Source of the DNA: Diaporthe sp. PMI_573
Lineage: Eukaryota; Ascomycota; Sordariomycetes; Diaporthales; Diaporthaceae
DNA: 64,000 nt
Direction: 5' to 3'
NCBI GenBank assembly: GCA_021399435.1
Contig: JAJTUP010000010.1
Location: forward strand, 248,001 to 312,000
This document shows, piece by piece, positions 46,188 through 57,229 of this stretch. A program made the position numbers and the translations under genes. The notes below the pieces were generated by a model. It did no database searches and was not told the DNA's origin. It was given only the letters and a program-made list of their open reading frames with translations. The stretch's first letter is position 1. Each line of letters opens with the position of its first letter.

Positions 46188-47695
46188 AGATCACTCCTGC
46201 AAGAAGCATAATAGTCTTGCATCATGTTTTGGTACCAGGAGAAGAGGCATCAGTGTCAGTTGCAAAGAGCAAAGATGTTGACAAGTAACAAGACATTCCA
46301 GTGAGTAGAAAAACGCGCATCATTTACCCTCATTTCGAAGCTGAATATTACTTCAATATGTGTTACCAAATTTGAAACGTCTAAGAACACATAGCCAGAT
46401 TGGTCTCCCTCCTAATCAGAAACTTTACCGGATCCATTGCAAGTTCCGCAACTCTGTTTTTTTGCGGCAGTCTACAGGAGGGTCTCGAGGCTTGGGACCA
46501 GCCGCAGTACCGGTTCCGTTGCACCTGGTGCAAACCACCTTGCCCTTCCCATCACATGTTGAACATTTCGCCACATCCTCGCAGGTGCTTGACTGTGTTT
46601 ACAATACCTGCTTAGTGTTAGGCACTCGACAAACGGTTTGAAGTTTGAACATACAGATTGAGTTGATCAAGACAAATAGAAAATGAGGCTTAAATTGTAG
46701 GAAACCAAGTTTTTCAAAGGAGTAGGAAGCAGTAATAAGCTTGGGAATCCAAAGCTTTCATAAGCGGCTGGTTTCATTCACATTACCTTCTATGTCAATA
46801 GCTGAACGAATGTGCATAACTTCCGAATCATCGGACCCAAGCCACTCAACACATAATTACGGCCATCATTGGAGCAACTAAAACAAGGCGAATAAGCGAC
46901 TGTTGGTGTTTATTGTAGGGGTAACATCGCGTCCGCGGGTGTCAACAACTCCGGCCCATCACTCCCTTGCTTCTTCAACATTGGACGCCACGCCGCAGCC
47001 TTCTGGACGATCACCACCACAACGGCCAAGCTTGAGAGTATGGCTACGCTAAATCAGATGAGAGATGTGAGCTGAGCCAGGCTGCAATTGAAATGGGTGG
47101 TTATGGTTATTGGACGGTAGTGCCTCCTTCATCGGTCCAAGAACGGATCCTTCTTACTAGTTCAAGCGCAGGTACTGTAGAGCTGAGTCGAAGTGCTGTT
47201 CTGTTGCATACAAGAGCTGCACTATTGCAGTCGCGGCACACCCTTTACCCGGTCAGTAAAGGCACGGGGCAATCCCGACAAAATATGGCCACACACGCCT
47301 CGTTTGCAGCTAATTGAATAATGCAATGCCAGCTCTTGCGCTCGGAGGGGAAATCATCGGCCCGTCTGCCACGCAGTATTCTGGGGTGCTGAGTGGTTTC
47401 AGGCTCGGGTCACGAGGCTTCGATCAATAACTACCCATACATGTAGGTCTTTCCCTTTGGTTGTCTGAGCCCCTCTCGTGTACAGGCTACTATGAGGAAA
47501 TGCTGGGATCTGACTTCTTTTACACAGGTAATGCCATACCTAAGTAACTAAGCACGTTGGAAATTGGGCAAGAGGTGCATGCAATTTGGGCGTAGAGTTT
47601 GATCATATCCATAAAAAGTCCGTTTGTGGCTTAAGCATTACACAATATATTAGACTTGGCTTTTCAACAGCCAGTCCCGGCTCTGAGAGCATAGT
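46188..47695. other. intergenic region
   Basis: A 1.5-kb spacer with AT-rich stretches. No recognisable gene, repeat or RNA. Confidence 0.5.
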
Positions 47696-49382
47696 TCAAT
47701 AAAGAACTGATAAAATGGTGACCAAAAGAGCAACAGTTCCTCGGCTCTTTCCGAACAGAGTACCTTTCACGATACTGGACGCTCCTGAAACTTGCGTCGC
47801 CTCTCCCTGACTGCTTTGTGTAGCCTCTCCCTGACTGCTTTGTGTAGCCTCTCCCTGTCCATCTTGACCAGCCTCACCCGTTGAGCTCGCGGTTGTGGCT
47901 GCCGTACTGGTTGGGGTGTAGTTTGGGTCGGTATTATTGTACGAGTAGGTGAAGTAGTCGTCGCAGTTCTCAAAGCACGAGTAGGTACCATGGAAGACCG
48001 TCACCGAGGCCTGCGGCGCCTCGGCGAACAGCAGACCGTCGGCGTAGTTCCACGGCCGAGTAGTCACCTCGGGACCTTGCGTCTCTTCCTGTCTCTTCTT
48101 CTTGTCCATGACCTGGTTGTTCGCGGCGAGGGTTAACTCGACGTCCCTGCCGGAGAGTGGCTTTACATGTTCAACTACGCATCGAGGCATAGGGTACATA
48201 TCCACGTATTGGTATCCATCTGCGCGGGAGGTCGACGTCGTGTAGACATCGCTGAACTTGAAGCTATAGTCTCCGTCGGGGCAGCAGTTGACGGAGCTGA
48301 CTACCACGTCGTAAGACACCGCGGCGAGCTCTGTTGGGTGTTTGTAATTCCCCTTGTCGAACGGGCGGTACGTCGTCTCGGATGCGGTAGTGTACCCAGC
48401 CGGGCAGCCTGCGTAGAAAGAGGCTGTCCCATCGTCGCCGACTGCGGTCGAGTGAAGTAGATTCGTGTAGCATGCCTCATTGTATGTGTTCCACTCTCCG
48501 AATTCTGTGATGGAGCACTCGAGCCAGTCAGGTGTCAAGATCTGACCGTTCCTTGCCAGGATCTGGCAGCTTGTCGAGACGAGCCACATGTTGGAGTCAC
48601 CAAGGCATGATGGAGCAGGAGTAAATTGGGTGGTCGGGTGCGAAGGCGGCGGAATATACGAACTCGTCGGCGTTGGGGTTGGAGTCGGAGCTGCGAGAGG
48701 GTTGGAATCACGCAGGCAGCCATAGTCGCCAAGGCATTGAGATGTTCCAGAACCTTCGTAGACATATCTGCTGGAACCGGCTGGATAGGCATGCAAAAAG
48801 TCCCTGTCGTAGTCCCATGCCACTTCGGTAGTGATAAGAGGAGCTGTTGAGACTGTGAGGGTCACCGTTTGGTCGGAAAGAGGTTTGACAGTACCGGCCC
48901 GACAGAAAAATGTGCTGTAGAAATCTTCGCTAGTGGGTGGTACAGCGTCGAATGTCGATGCGAATTCATATGCTCTGATAAGCTGGTCAGCCACTAAAGT
49001 AGGACTACAAAGTTGGAGTTGAATGAGATACTTACGAAGGACAACAAAATGTTGCCATGCTTTTGATACCACCGCCCAGGTCACTCGTTGTCTCGAGTGC
49101 TGCTGTCATGCCCACGGGACAGTCGTTGAACACTGGGTAATATTCATAATTTTGAAATCGAGGCTCATAAGAGGCGGGATCCTCGGTATCTGGAGGTCAC
49201 AGCAACGTAACGGTGCAAGTGGGAGAAGTCGATGCATGCGTGATGTCTGGTCTGAATGCATCCTTTTCACCTGACCACTCCTTGCCACATGGCATAGTGG
49301 TGAGCCATAAATTGGACGGCGCAAGACACGTGGATTGTGGCTCGAAGACCGTGGTCATCACCGTAGGCTGAATGTCAGCCAT
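47696..49382 (-). CDS. modular Cys-rich surface protein, GPI-type end
   Basis: Probable extracellular protein of 514 residues. Exons 49382-49271, 49189-49036 and 48974-47696. It has two copies of one module. Copy 1 contains CLAPSNLWLTTMPCG, CPVGMTAALETT, FCCPSAYEF and VKPLSDQTVTLTVSTAP; copy 2 contains CLGDSNMWLVSTSCQ, CPAGYTTASETT, NCCPDGDYSFKF and VKPLSGRDVELTL. A Pro/Thr linker joins them. The C-terminus has a Ser/Gly/Gln-rich stem with 24-bp tandem repeats (SSQGEATQ), then SGASS and a hydrophobic end, as for a GPI anchor. No clear signal peptide precedes copy 1, so the 5' end may be incomplete. Intron 1 (81 bp) has a weak GTGAAA donor; if it is not spliced, an in-frame TGA at 49199-49197 interrupts the protein. 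The module is of a fungal type without known function. Confidence 0.65.
47800..47860. repeat. 24-bp tandem repeat in surface-protein stem
   Basis: Two full 24-bp copies (47800-47823, 47824-47847) and a partial third encode repeated SSQGEATQ near the C-terminus of the modular surface protein. Confidence 0.9.
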
Positions 49383-50606
49383 GACGAGGCCTGAAGTGCT
49401 CAGCTTACGTGGGAGAACCACCGGCTATGCTGTAGATAGGATAGGACTGCAGTTCTCCGGAAATTTAGAACAATTGTGAAGCTTTTCCTGACTTTAAATG
49501 AACAGCACCCGCATGTATCACGAGTGCAAACTTCTCAGCCTCTATGGGCCTGGGAGTAAGCAGCCAAGACGGATTCCCGGCCTTGAGTAATACAGTGACA
49601 AGGTGTACCCTAGGGCAGTGTTGACAATTCAGAGCTTACTGAATATCAGCCCATGGAAATGGGTACGGTATGTAGGCTTAAAAACGACCTGCCAGTTCAG
49701 AACAGTGATATCCACTTTTTCACTTCATTCTCAGCCTGGATTGGGCGCCTCCTGCTCTTGCGGCAAATTTCAGCGCTAGCGAACATGTGCTTTCGGCAAG
49801 GCTGGCATAGAGCGGCACAATGTCGCATTTAGACTTGTTCTAGTGGCACCCATTATACGAGAGGACCTAGATATCGTTGCGTGTGCCGGCCATTGGTATA
49901 GACAACCGTTGTGGGGGGGGGGGACAAACTAGATAATAGGTTGCGACGCACTGACAGAGGCCTTCGCCATCGGTCTTTTGGCTCAATTGCCAGGAAGGGA
50001 AAATTGACCGATCAGATCTGTGTTAGCCTCTGTGTCTTGTTGTGACGTGCTCCCATAGGATATCTTCCCATGTAATATCCTCCCGTCCTCCCACCACTGC
50101 TGCCATCTACCCTCTGCATCAACATTTCGAGCTAAGCTACTACGAAGCACAAGCAGTACCTCATCTTTTAAATATAAGTCCAATGATAGCTACTAGTATA
50201 GGAAAGTATTTAGCATTTTACATTATGCCTATATAGACTTAGTTCAGCTCAATATAGGTAAGATTTTTATTGAATTGCACTAAGTAGAGTGCGCATATTA
50301 TGGTTATATGCTCACAACTCAGAGTCCCCAGGGGGTTCAAAAGTGAGCTACTAGTCTCCTCATAATCTAGCATCTTAGCCTTAATCCGCTCCGCCCTCCA
50401 CATCTCCGCAAGTTTTCGACGTGAAGTAAGAGCAAAGCCAGCCTTGCGTGCGCCATGACAATGTGGAGCGTTGAATTCGGGACCATCTCCAGTAAAACTT
50501 AACTTAATTCCACCACTCTCTTTCGCAAGACCTTATGACTCTGCTGTATTATTATGTCCATTAACCACAGAAACAACTTTTCAATTCTTCTCTTGATCAA
50601 AGTCTC
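49383..50606. other. intergenic, AT-rich
   Basis: Spacer between the surface-protein gene and the X325 relic. AT-rich around 50150-50330. A G homopolymer of about ten lies at 49914-49923. No recognisable gene. Confidence 0.5.
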
Positions 50607-51324
50607 ATAAAAGGGAAATCGCTACAAATCTGTCTCTTAGTTCCTACGCTGGCCGGAATGGCTTGCGGCCACTGGGCATTACAATTCCCTCCATCGCTGG
50701 GACTCAACGACGCGACGGAGAGACAGGCTCCCTGCGGCGGATCTGACCCAATTCCGAGGGCCCAAGTTACCGAGTGGCCATCAGGAGGCGTGCCCGTCTC
50801 TGCTCTGACGACCCACCCGACAGCAAACTGGAATTTTCGCCCGTTCCCTGTCGGCAATGTGAACCAGGCCGTAGACATGCAGCCCAACCGTGACGCAGAC
50901 GGGCCTGGGCAATCTCTGCTTTCGGTGCTGTGCCTGCGCCGGCGTCTATGGTCGGAATGGACGCCGTGGTGCAAATCATTCAAGTAGCGCCTGACGGTGC
51001 CCTCTTCCAGGCATATTCAGAGGGTGCCTTATCATTCGAAGACGTGACCTGGCCCTAACATGTCCTGAAATGCAGTGTGCCGCCGTCAAATTCACCAATA
51101 GTCCCGCTATAGCAGCTCCGTCCGACTATACAAACGCGAGCAGCGTAAAAACGAGTTTCGTGTCGTCATCGTCGTCTTCATCGTTCGGCTCACCTTCCTC
51201 GAATTCTTCCGGGACGCCTGGAAGTGGGCAGATAGTCACAGGTGCGGCGGCAACAGCTCAATCAATACTTCCTATGACGTTCTTGAAGTTATTTTCCCCA
51301 CTTATTATGTCTTTTATACTGTAA
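50607..51324 (+). pseudogene. X325/BIM1-like copper-binding GPI protein relic
   Basis: Decayed member of the X325/BIM1-like family, LPMO-related copper-binding proteins that are secreted and often GPI-anchored. Reading from 50607 the signal-peptide-like KSLQICLLVPTLAG is present, but the expected ATG is ATA. The mature start GHWALQFPPSLGLNDATE with QAPCGG matches the family, including the histidine that would bind copper. The frame then shifts near 50900-50925; a different frame gives VPAPASMVGMDAVVQIIQVA. After 51010 a 65-bp intron-like segment with a GC donor (GCATAT) and CTAAC branch joins to CAAVKFTNSPA, a Ser-rich stem and a hydrophobic GPI-type end. The lost start, frameshift(s) and non-canonical donor together indicate a pseudogene. 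Confidence 0.7.
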
Positions 51325-53112
51325 CATGTTGCAACAAAACACTCTTCATGACGTGGCTAGCTCCTGCGAGGGTGAATGCAATCCAGGCTAAAGGATACGT
51401 GGATCAGAAAAGAAATCGCTGTTAAGAGACTTACAAATGCCCTGTGAGGCTACTGTTCAATAAGGGAAATGAAGAGGCTCCGTGATGGAAATCGAGTACC
51501 ACGCGGGAACAAGCAGGTAGAATATCATGTCAGAGTCCTAAATCTATATCTATCGGGCCGTTTTCATGCATACACACTGGCAGAGTCTATCGAGATTATC
51601 AAAGTAGGTAATAAATACAGCATTAAGCAGCGCCATATAGCATATTCTCAAAGCAGCCATACAAGCTAATATCAGAGTATCACAGGAAGAGTCTACGGTT
51701 ATCCCTACTAATTTTTCTAATACACAGTTCCGCAAAGTCATAGACAACCCTAGCAAAGCCATTAGATCCTAACCCACCAGATAAGATTAAGGTATATTAA
51801 GGTATAGTTAGAATAACTCCTTGGTGTCTATTATATGCTATTTATACGCATCAACCATTGCTTAACGCTTTCCACACAAGTTTCATTGAGTTCCGTGCCA
51901 ATATTTAGAAACATCGATGCCTTTTCACAATTAGGCCAACATATTGCGCCATTAAGTTCTTAAGTCATTACCGCGGCTTCGCCACACTTCCCTCGCCCCA
52001 GTCTTTGCGCTGAAGATTCGCCAACCCGTCATGTTTCTTGATGGGACCAACCATCGCTCACCAGGAACATTTCTTCATGAACTCAACTATTTCTCCAGCG
52101 GAAAATTGAGTGCTTGGTGAAACTTAGTCCTGCTGACTGGCTGCGAGGTGATGGGACTTTATGATACCACCAGTGCGAATCTGACCAGTGTACTCCGGGT
52201 CAAGTATACTTGCAGTTGGTAGCACATAGAAGTACGGGCCTCCCAGCTATGCGCGAGGTGATCCATATTGCTCTTAACCAGCTATGCAGACCAGTCTATT
52301 AGTAACGGTATTTTATGACCCGAGTCATTTGCAAATTTTTACTCAATGCCGCCGTACTAGTAGCCCACTTAGTCTCAGCAGTAATCGATCGCGGAATTCT
52401 TTCCGATCACCCAAAATTTGCCACAATATGGGCTTATTGGGATTGGGAAAACATCGGGCTGGGACAACAGTGTCGATAAGGTTAAAAGCTTTCCGATAGT
52501 CTGAACAGCTTGATGGTCCCAATGGTTGCGGGGAGTCGACAGCCCGCAGAAGGGCCGAGAGAGCCCATTTCAAGAAACCCCGCCCAACCCCAATCCATGA
52601 CTGTCCAAGCAATAAACATCGTCATCTCCACAATGTTTCCCCAGTTTCTCCACATTCCGGGGCACATTATCGCGAGCGCTCCCCGCATATTTCCCTGCAT
52701 GTGGATGCCAGCAGGCACGTGGCAGGGAAAACTGCTCGACCAAGTGGAAATTCATCTACCGAACGGTCCACCGCAGGTGTCATGTTCTTGTTCGTACCTG
52801 TCTCGATTCGGAATGATGGCCGCCGCGATGGTCTTGGGCTTGCCTGGTCTAATGCCATGGCTCGGGAAGTCCGCACGGCACACATCTTACTGCTCGTGTA
52901 TGTAGTGTGAAGAGCCCGAGTGGTCCCGGCCAAACTTTTTCCAACCTAGACTTGCTGCTCACATTTGCGAGGCCAACGAGCGACTACGCGAACTCAAAGG
53001 CCTACGCTCAGCAGACCTCACGACACACTAGCCTTGGTCGCAGGTCTGGGATTCTCTAAACCTGAACCGTGGTCGGTGAAGTTATACAGCTGAGCCGCCG
53101 CAGTTGATCAAG
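51325..53112. other. AT-rich intergenic region, possible relic DNA
   Basis: 1.8 kb without a recognisable gene. The stretch 51470-51900 is AT-rich with many stops and could be mutated repeat DNA, but no terminal repeats or transposase motif were found. The right end is the promoter of the DUF1593 gene. Confidence 0.45.
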
Positions 53113-54633
53113 ATGCGCTTCCAACAACTGCTGGCGAATGGCCTCGCGGCCTCGGTGCTGCCGGGCGCTCTCAGCCATGCCATCCCTAGGGCCAACAAGA
53201 TCCGCACCATCGTGACGACTGACATGGAATCCGATGACCTAGCCTCGCTCGTCCGATACATCCTGTACACCAACGACCTCGAGAACCAAGGCCTGATTTA
53301 CACATCCAGCAAGTTCCACTGGGAGGGCGACGGCAAGAATACATCCTTCTTCCTGCCGGACCGCGAGTACGACACTCCGCAGACATCATGGCGTCCGACC
53401 GGCATAACGACCATCCAGGATCATCTCATCAAAGCGTATGCAGAAGTTTACCCCAACCTGCGCGTGCACGACTCAACTTACCCGACGCCCGAAGCACTTG
53501 CGTCCATCACCAAGGTCGGCAACGTCGACTTCGACGGCGAGATGGCGAAGGACACAGAGGGCTCGGACCTGATCAAAAAGCTCATCCTCGATGAGGACCC
53601 GCGCACGCTCTACCTCCAGGCCTGGGGTGGCACAAACACCATCGCCCGCGCGCTCAAGTCCATCTCCGACGAGAAGTCCGGCTCGCCCTCCTGGAACACG
53701 ACCAAGGCCCACATCTCCAGCAAGGTTGTTATTCTCGCCAGCGGTTTCCAAGACAACACGTATGTGGAATACATCGCGCCGAACTGGCCCGCAGTCCGCG
53801 TCGAAGAACTCTCGGCGGCATACGACACCTGGGGCTTTAACTGCAACAAGGGTCAAGGCAACATTCGCGGGCTGCCGGACAACAACGAGTACTACAAGGG
53901 CGCGTGGACCAAAGCAAACATCCAGACCGGACCCCTCGGTAGCTTGTACCGCTCATGGCTGGACGGCCAGACGACATTCGGGGGAGGTGACCAGCTTGAC
54001 GTTTTTGGCGACCCAGAGAAGGCCCCGGGTGGTTGGTGCAAGCCCATGGAGAAGTACGACTTCTTGTCCGAAGGTGACAATGTAGTCTTCAACAACCTCC
54101 TCACCACAGGCCTGCAGGACCCGAGCGATACCAACATCGGCAACTGGGGCGGGAGGAGGAAGCAGAACAGCACGAGCCCGGACCTGTGGGTGCTGGTCAA
54201 CAAGGAGGTGGGCAGGAACGGGAGCGAGGTCGAGAACTGGACGACAGACCGCTGGGTTGCTGCCGCGCAGAATGACTTTGCGGCGCGCATGCAGTGGACG
54301 CTTACCTCCGAGTACGCCGGGGCCAACCACGCGCCGTCTGTCAAGATCGCCGGGCCGCAGACTGTCAAGGCGCGCGCAGGGTCCGCTGTGCAGCTGTCTG
54401 CGCAGGCCGCCGACCCGGACGGGGACGAGGTGACGGTGTCGTGGTGGCAGTACCTAGAAGAAGGGACGTATCCAAACAAGGTGGAGGTTGCTGGCGCGGC
54501 TGACAACGGCGCGACTGTCGGGGTGCCTGCGGACGCGAAGAGCGGGCAGACTATATCGGTCATTGCAGAGGCCACCGATGATGGGCAGTTCCCGTTGACG
54601 CGGTATGCCCGCGTCTTCATTGAGGTCTTGTAG
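53113..54633 (+). CDS. secreted DUF1593 (Sde182-like) protein
   Basis: Intronless 506-residue secreted protein. Residues 1-23 are a signal peptide (MRFQQLLANGLAASVLPGAL). The domain that follows is DUF1593, with a nucleoside-hydrolase-like fold; the acidic motif IVTTDMESDDLASLVRYILY resembles the metal-binding DxDxxDD loop of that fold with substitutions. Residues about 420-506 form the separate beta-sandwich C-terminal domain (KIAGPQTVKARAGSAVQLSA, DPDGDEVTVSWWQY). Bacterial relatives were first named as cellulose-binding, so a role on plant polysaccharides is possible but unproven. Predicted N-glycosylation sites are present. The first codon is the only ATG that gives a signal peptide. Its GC content is higher than the flanks. 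Confidence 0.88.
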   Translation: MRFQQLLANGLAASVLPGALSHAIPRANKIRTIVTTDMESDDLASLVRYILYTNDLENQGLIYTSSKFHWEGDGKNTSFFLPDREYDTPQTSWRPTGITTIQDHLIKAYAEVYPNLRVHDSTYPTPEALASITKVGNVDFDGEMAKDTEGSDLIKKLILDEDPRTLYLQAWGGTNTIARALKSISDEKSGSPSWNTTKAHISSKVVILASGFQDNTYVEYIAPNWPAVRVEELSAAYDTWGFNCNKGQGNIRGLPDNNEYYKGAWTKANIQTGPLGSLYRSWLDGQTTFGGGDQLDVFGDPEKAPGGWCKPMEKYDFLSEGDNVVFNNLLTTGLQDPSDTNIGNWGGRRKQNSTSPDLWVLVNKEVGRNGSEVENWTTDRWVAAAQNDFAARMQWTLTSEYAGANHAPSVKIAGPQTVKARAGSAVQLSAQAADPDGDEVTVSWWQYLEEGTYPNKVEVAGAADNGATVGVPADAKSGQTISVIAEATDDGQFPLTRYARVFIEVL

Positions 54634-55212
54634 CATCCCTAATAAAGCGAGGACAAGTGTAAATAGGCAGGTATATAATGGGGAAGTTGATGGAATTGAG
54701 TAACTGGTATTGACAGATTGCCACATGAGGGGTATCTCATGCTTAATATTGCAATTACACTAGGATTTCGACCAAAGGTTCATCTGATCCAGACAAGAGA
54801 CAAGAAGGCCAGGATCCTGGCCAAGGATCTGAAAGCTTAAAATCCAGGGGCCTCGAGGCTGCAGGGGACAAGCGCAGTCAATTCCAAAAGCTTCCAGGCC
54901 TACTCAATTCTAGGCAAAACCAAAGTTTGTTATGCTGTGAGAGAGTTTCCGTAAGGTTCAAACTTTAGCACCCCTTGCTGCTCGGGTCCGTCTCAAAAGC
55001 CTGCCACGTCGACAATCATTACTCCGTCAGCACCCCCACAAGCTCAGATGTTGAGCTCACTATCTTCCGGTCAAGTCGTTTGGAATATCATTCCCATGAT
55101 TCCTCGCGGTGTCTCTTCAACAGCTTTACGTACTTTATTAGTAGCCAAACCACCCAAGAAGCAGGCTTGACACAAGTAGCACGACGTTTCGAACACAGGT
55201 TCAGCCCGGGGT
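54634..55212. other. intergenic region before GT61 gene
   Basis: Spacer of 0.6 kb. Overlapping plus-strand frames have no recognisable product. Contains the promoter of the GT61-type gene. Confidence 0.5.
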
Positions 55213-56829
55213 ATGCCGCCAAAGAATTCGCAGCGCACCCAGCGCTACATATTACAACGAAGCCTCATTCTCCTGTTAGTTTTGACATGGAGTATCTGGT
55301 TCTGGAAAAAAGACATTACAGTGATCTTGGACAGTGCACCTGCTCCAGATCGTCCGGCACTACCTACCTTGCCAAGTCCGAGCCATCCGAGCAAGTCTCA
55401 AGAAGGGCAAAACTTGCCAATAGAAGGAACAACCACGAAAACCTCATTGAAGCCGGCAAACGGTGATCTGCCGCCCGAGTACGTGACTCTTTCGGAAGAC
55501 CAACAACAATGCGAAGACATATACGGCAACTCCTATATCAAAAACATCGCCAAAACTTCACAGGAGAGTTGCGGTGGGAAATCCCTGTCGGGCCTTCACT
55601 GCTTTTATGGGCAAAGATTATGGAATAGATGGGTCCCGTGGAAGAAGGATCCGCTTTGTCTGGCGCAAGGCGTCAGCTTCGTGCCCAGTACGCCAGCATT
55701 CTCCCCCGAATACAGAGGCGCTGAGTTCGAGATGCAATGTGAGCAGCAGAACTTTAACCAAGATTTGATGAGCGATTACTGGGGGGATACAGGCGTTGGG
55801 AACACACTCAAAACATGGAAGTTTCAGAGTCAACAAGATACAAGCAGGTGCAGCAAACAGAACAGCACCGAAGATTGGATCATACTCGTGCGTCGGGAGG
55901 TCAGCGACCAGCAAAACATCTGGCACCAGCTCATGCAGATCTCGCAAGCCAGACACACCATCGATGCACTCCAGACGGCTGTGAGCGCAGAAACTGGTCA
56001 GCCATGGCTCTCTAGCGAAGATGCTAGTAGCGTGCAGGTGGTCTTTGATGACGACCGCCATCATGCTCTGGAGGATCTATGGAGTATCGTAGGAAAAGGC
56101 CCCACTCGAACAAGCGATCTGGTTCCGGGGACATGTTACGGCAACGTGATCGTGCCTATGCCGGGATCAAGCAGTCCTTTCTGGTCTGCTCTCATTGGTA
56201 ATATGAAACAAGCCTGCTACCGGCAAACACTGCTGAATACTCTCGTGGATCGTGTTTTCAACCACTACGGCGTTGAACCGCGATCCTCAAGCGATATTCG
56301 TGAGGATCTAATCATCACAATCGTCAACAGGGCCGAGAACCGGAAGCTCATCAACTTGGACAGTTGGGTCACGACACTAAGAGCACGTTATCCAAACTTC
56401 AAAATCGATGTGGTTGACTTCGCAACCATCAGCTTTGTAGACCAACTCCGACTGGTCCAGAACACGGATGTGCTCGTCGGCCACCACGGAGCAGCCATGA
56501 CGCACACAATGTTCATGGCTCCGGAGTCCGCGGTCGTCGAGGTCCTGCCGCCGTATTTCCTGCAGCGGGGCTTCCGCTCCCTCGGGCGCATGCGCGGCCT
56601 TCAGTATTTCACCGCCCAAAGCATGTGGGAGGAGGAGTACAACAACATCACGCGTGGTGAGCCGCTGCCTGAGGGCTGGAACCCGCCTCAAGAACACGAA
56701 GGGTGGAAGGATAGGGAATGGGCATATATGCTAGACGAAGACTTCTTGGGATTGGTTGATGGTGCGGTGCGGAGTCAGTTGAACCGGCTCAATAACGACG
56801 AAAGAAGCCCAGCATTAAGGCCATATTAG
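55213..56829 (+). CDS. GT61/DUF563 glycosyltransferase
   Basis: Intronless 538-residue type II membrane protein of the secretory pathway. A short basic cytosolic tail (RTQRYILQR) is followed by a signal anchor (SLILLLVLTWSIWFW, about residues 17-31) and a Pro/Ser stem. The catalytic region belongs to GT family 61 (DUF563, EOGT-like). IVNRAENRKLIN and the block VDFATISFVDQLRLVQNTDV followed by LVGHHGAAMTHTMFM are the recognisable signatures. VVEVLPPYF follows as expected. Family members add xylose or GlcNAc to glycans or proteins; the donor and acceptor cannot be told. Expected location is the Golgi or ER lumen. Confidence 0.9.
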   Translation: MPPKNSQRTQRYILQRSLILLLVLTWSIWFWKKDITVILDSAPAPDRPALPTLPSPSHPSKSQEGQNLPIEGTTTKTSLKPANGDLPPEYVTLSEDQQQCEDIYGNSYIKNIAKTSQESCGGKSLSGLHCFYGQRLWNRWVPWKKDPLCLAQGVSFVPSTPAFSPEYRGAEFEMQCEQQNFNQDLMSDYWGDTGVGNTLKTWKFQSQQDTSRCSKQNSTEDWIILVRREVSDQQNIWHQLMQISQARHTIDALQTAVSAETGQPWLSSEDASSVQVVFDDDRHHALEDLWSIVGKGPTRTSDLVPGTCYGNVIVPMPGSSSPFWSALIGNMKQACYRQTLLNTLVDRVFNHYGVEPRSSSDIREDLIITIVNRAENRKLINLDSWVTTLRARYPNFKIDVVDFATISFVDQLRLVQNTDVLVGHHGAAMTHTMFMAPESAVVEVLPPYFLQRGFRSLGRMRGLQYFTAQSMWEEEYNNITRGEPLPEGWNPPQEHEGWKDREWAYMLDEDFLGLVDGAVRSQLNRLNNDERSPALRPY

Positions 56830-57229
56830 AACAGCAAGATTGGTCTTGCAACAATAGCAGGGTTTTGAGGAAAATGCATTGGTATGAGTTTCCAAACACG
56901 TGTTTGCACGATATCGAACAAATCATGATTTCCGACGAACAGAGAACCTGACGCTCCAGACTGTTACTACTTAAGTAGATAAAATCTACCAGGCGGTAGG
57001 AACGTGGGAATATTACTTATCCCGCGCGGATTTCGCGTGGCAATCATCAAAGAGGAGGCTCCACATCCCGGGTGCTTATGCTTTTTCTGCCATTCTACCA
57101 ATATTCTGCAAACACTGTAAATACGAGTGGGTCGACAGATATCCACTTCACCACTTTACCTCGCAGAGCATATCCTCAGAAACTCTCCTAAATTCTCTTG
57201 TCCTCCTGCGCATTGTTTTTGAGAAATCA
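56830..57229. other. intergenic region before the NACHT gene
   Basis: Promoter region of the second NACHT gene. No recognisable gene. Confidence 0.5.

Noticed and set aside
48976..49084. Open-frame start MTWAVVSKAW for the surface-protein gene
   Set aside because: This part is the intron and a shifted exon frame; splicing at 49035/48975 joins FCCPS to AYEF and matches the second module.
49197..49199. In-frame TGA as a premature stop in the surface-protein gene
   Set aside because: An 81-bp intron (49270-49190) removes it and keeps frame; it is noted as uncertain because the donor is weak.
51470..51900. RIP-mutated transposon
   Set aside because: AT-rich and full of stops, but no terminal repeats, target duplication or transposase motif could be seen.
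52482..52905. Overlapping frames suggesting a transporter fragment
   Set aside because: No frame shows a conserved family motif or regular membrane segments.
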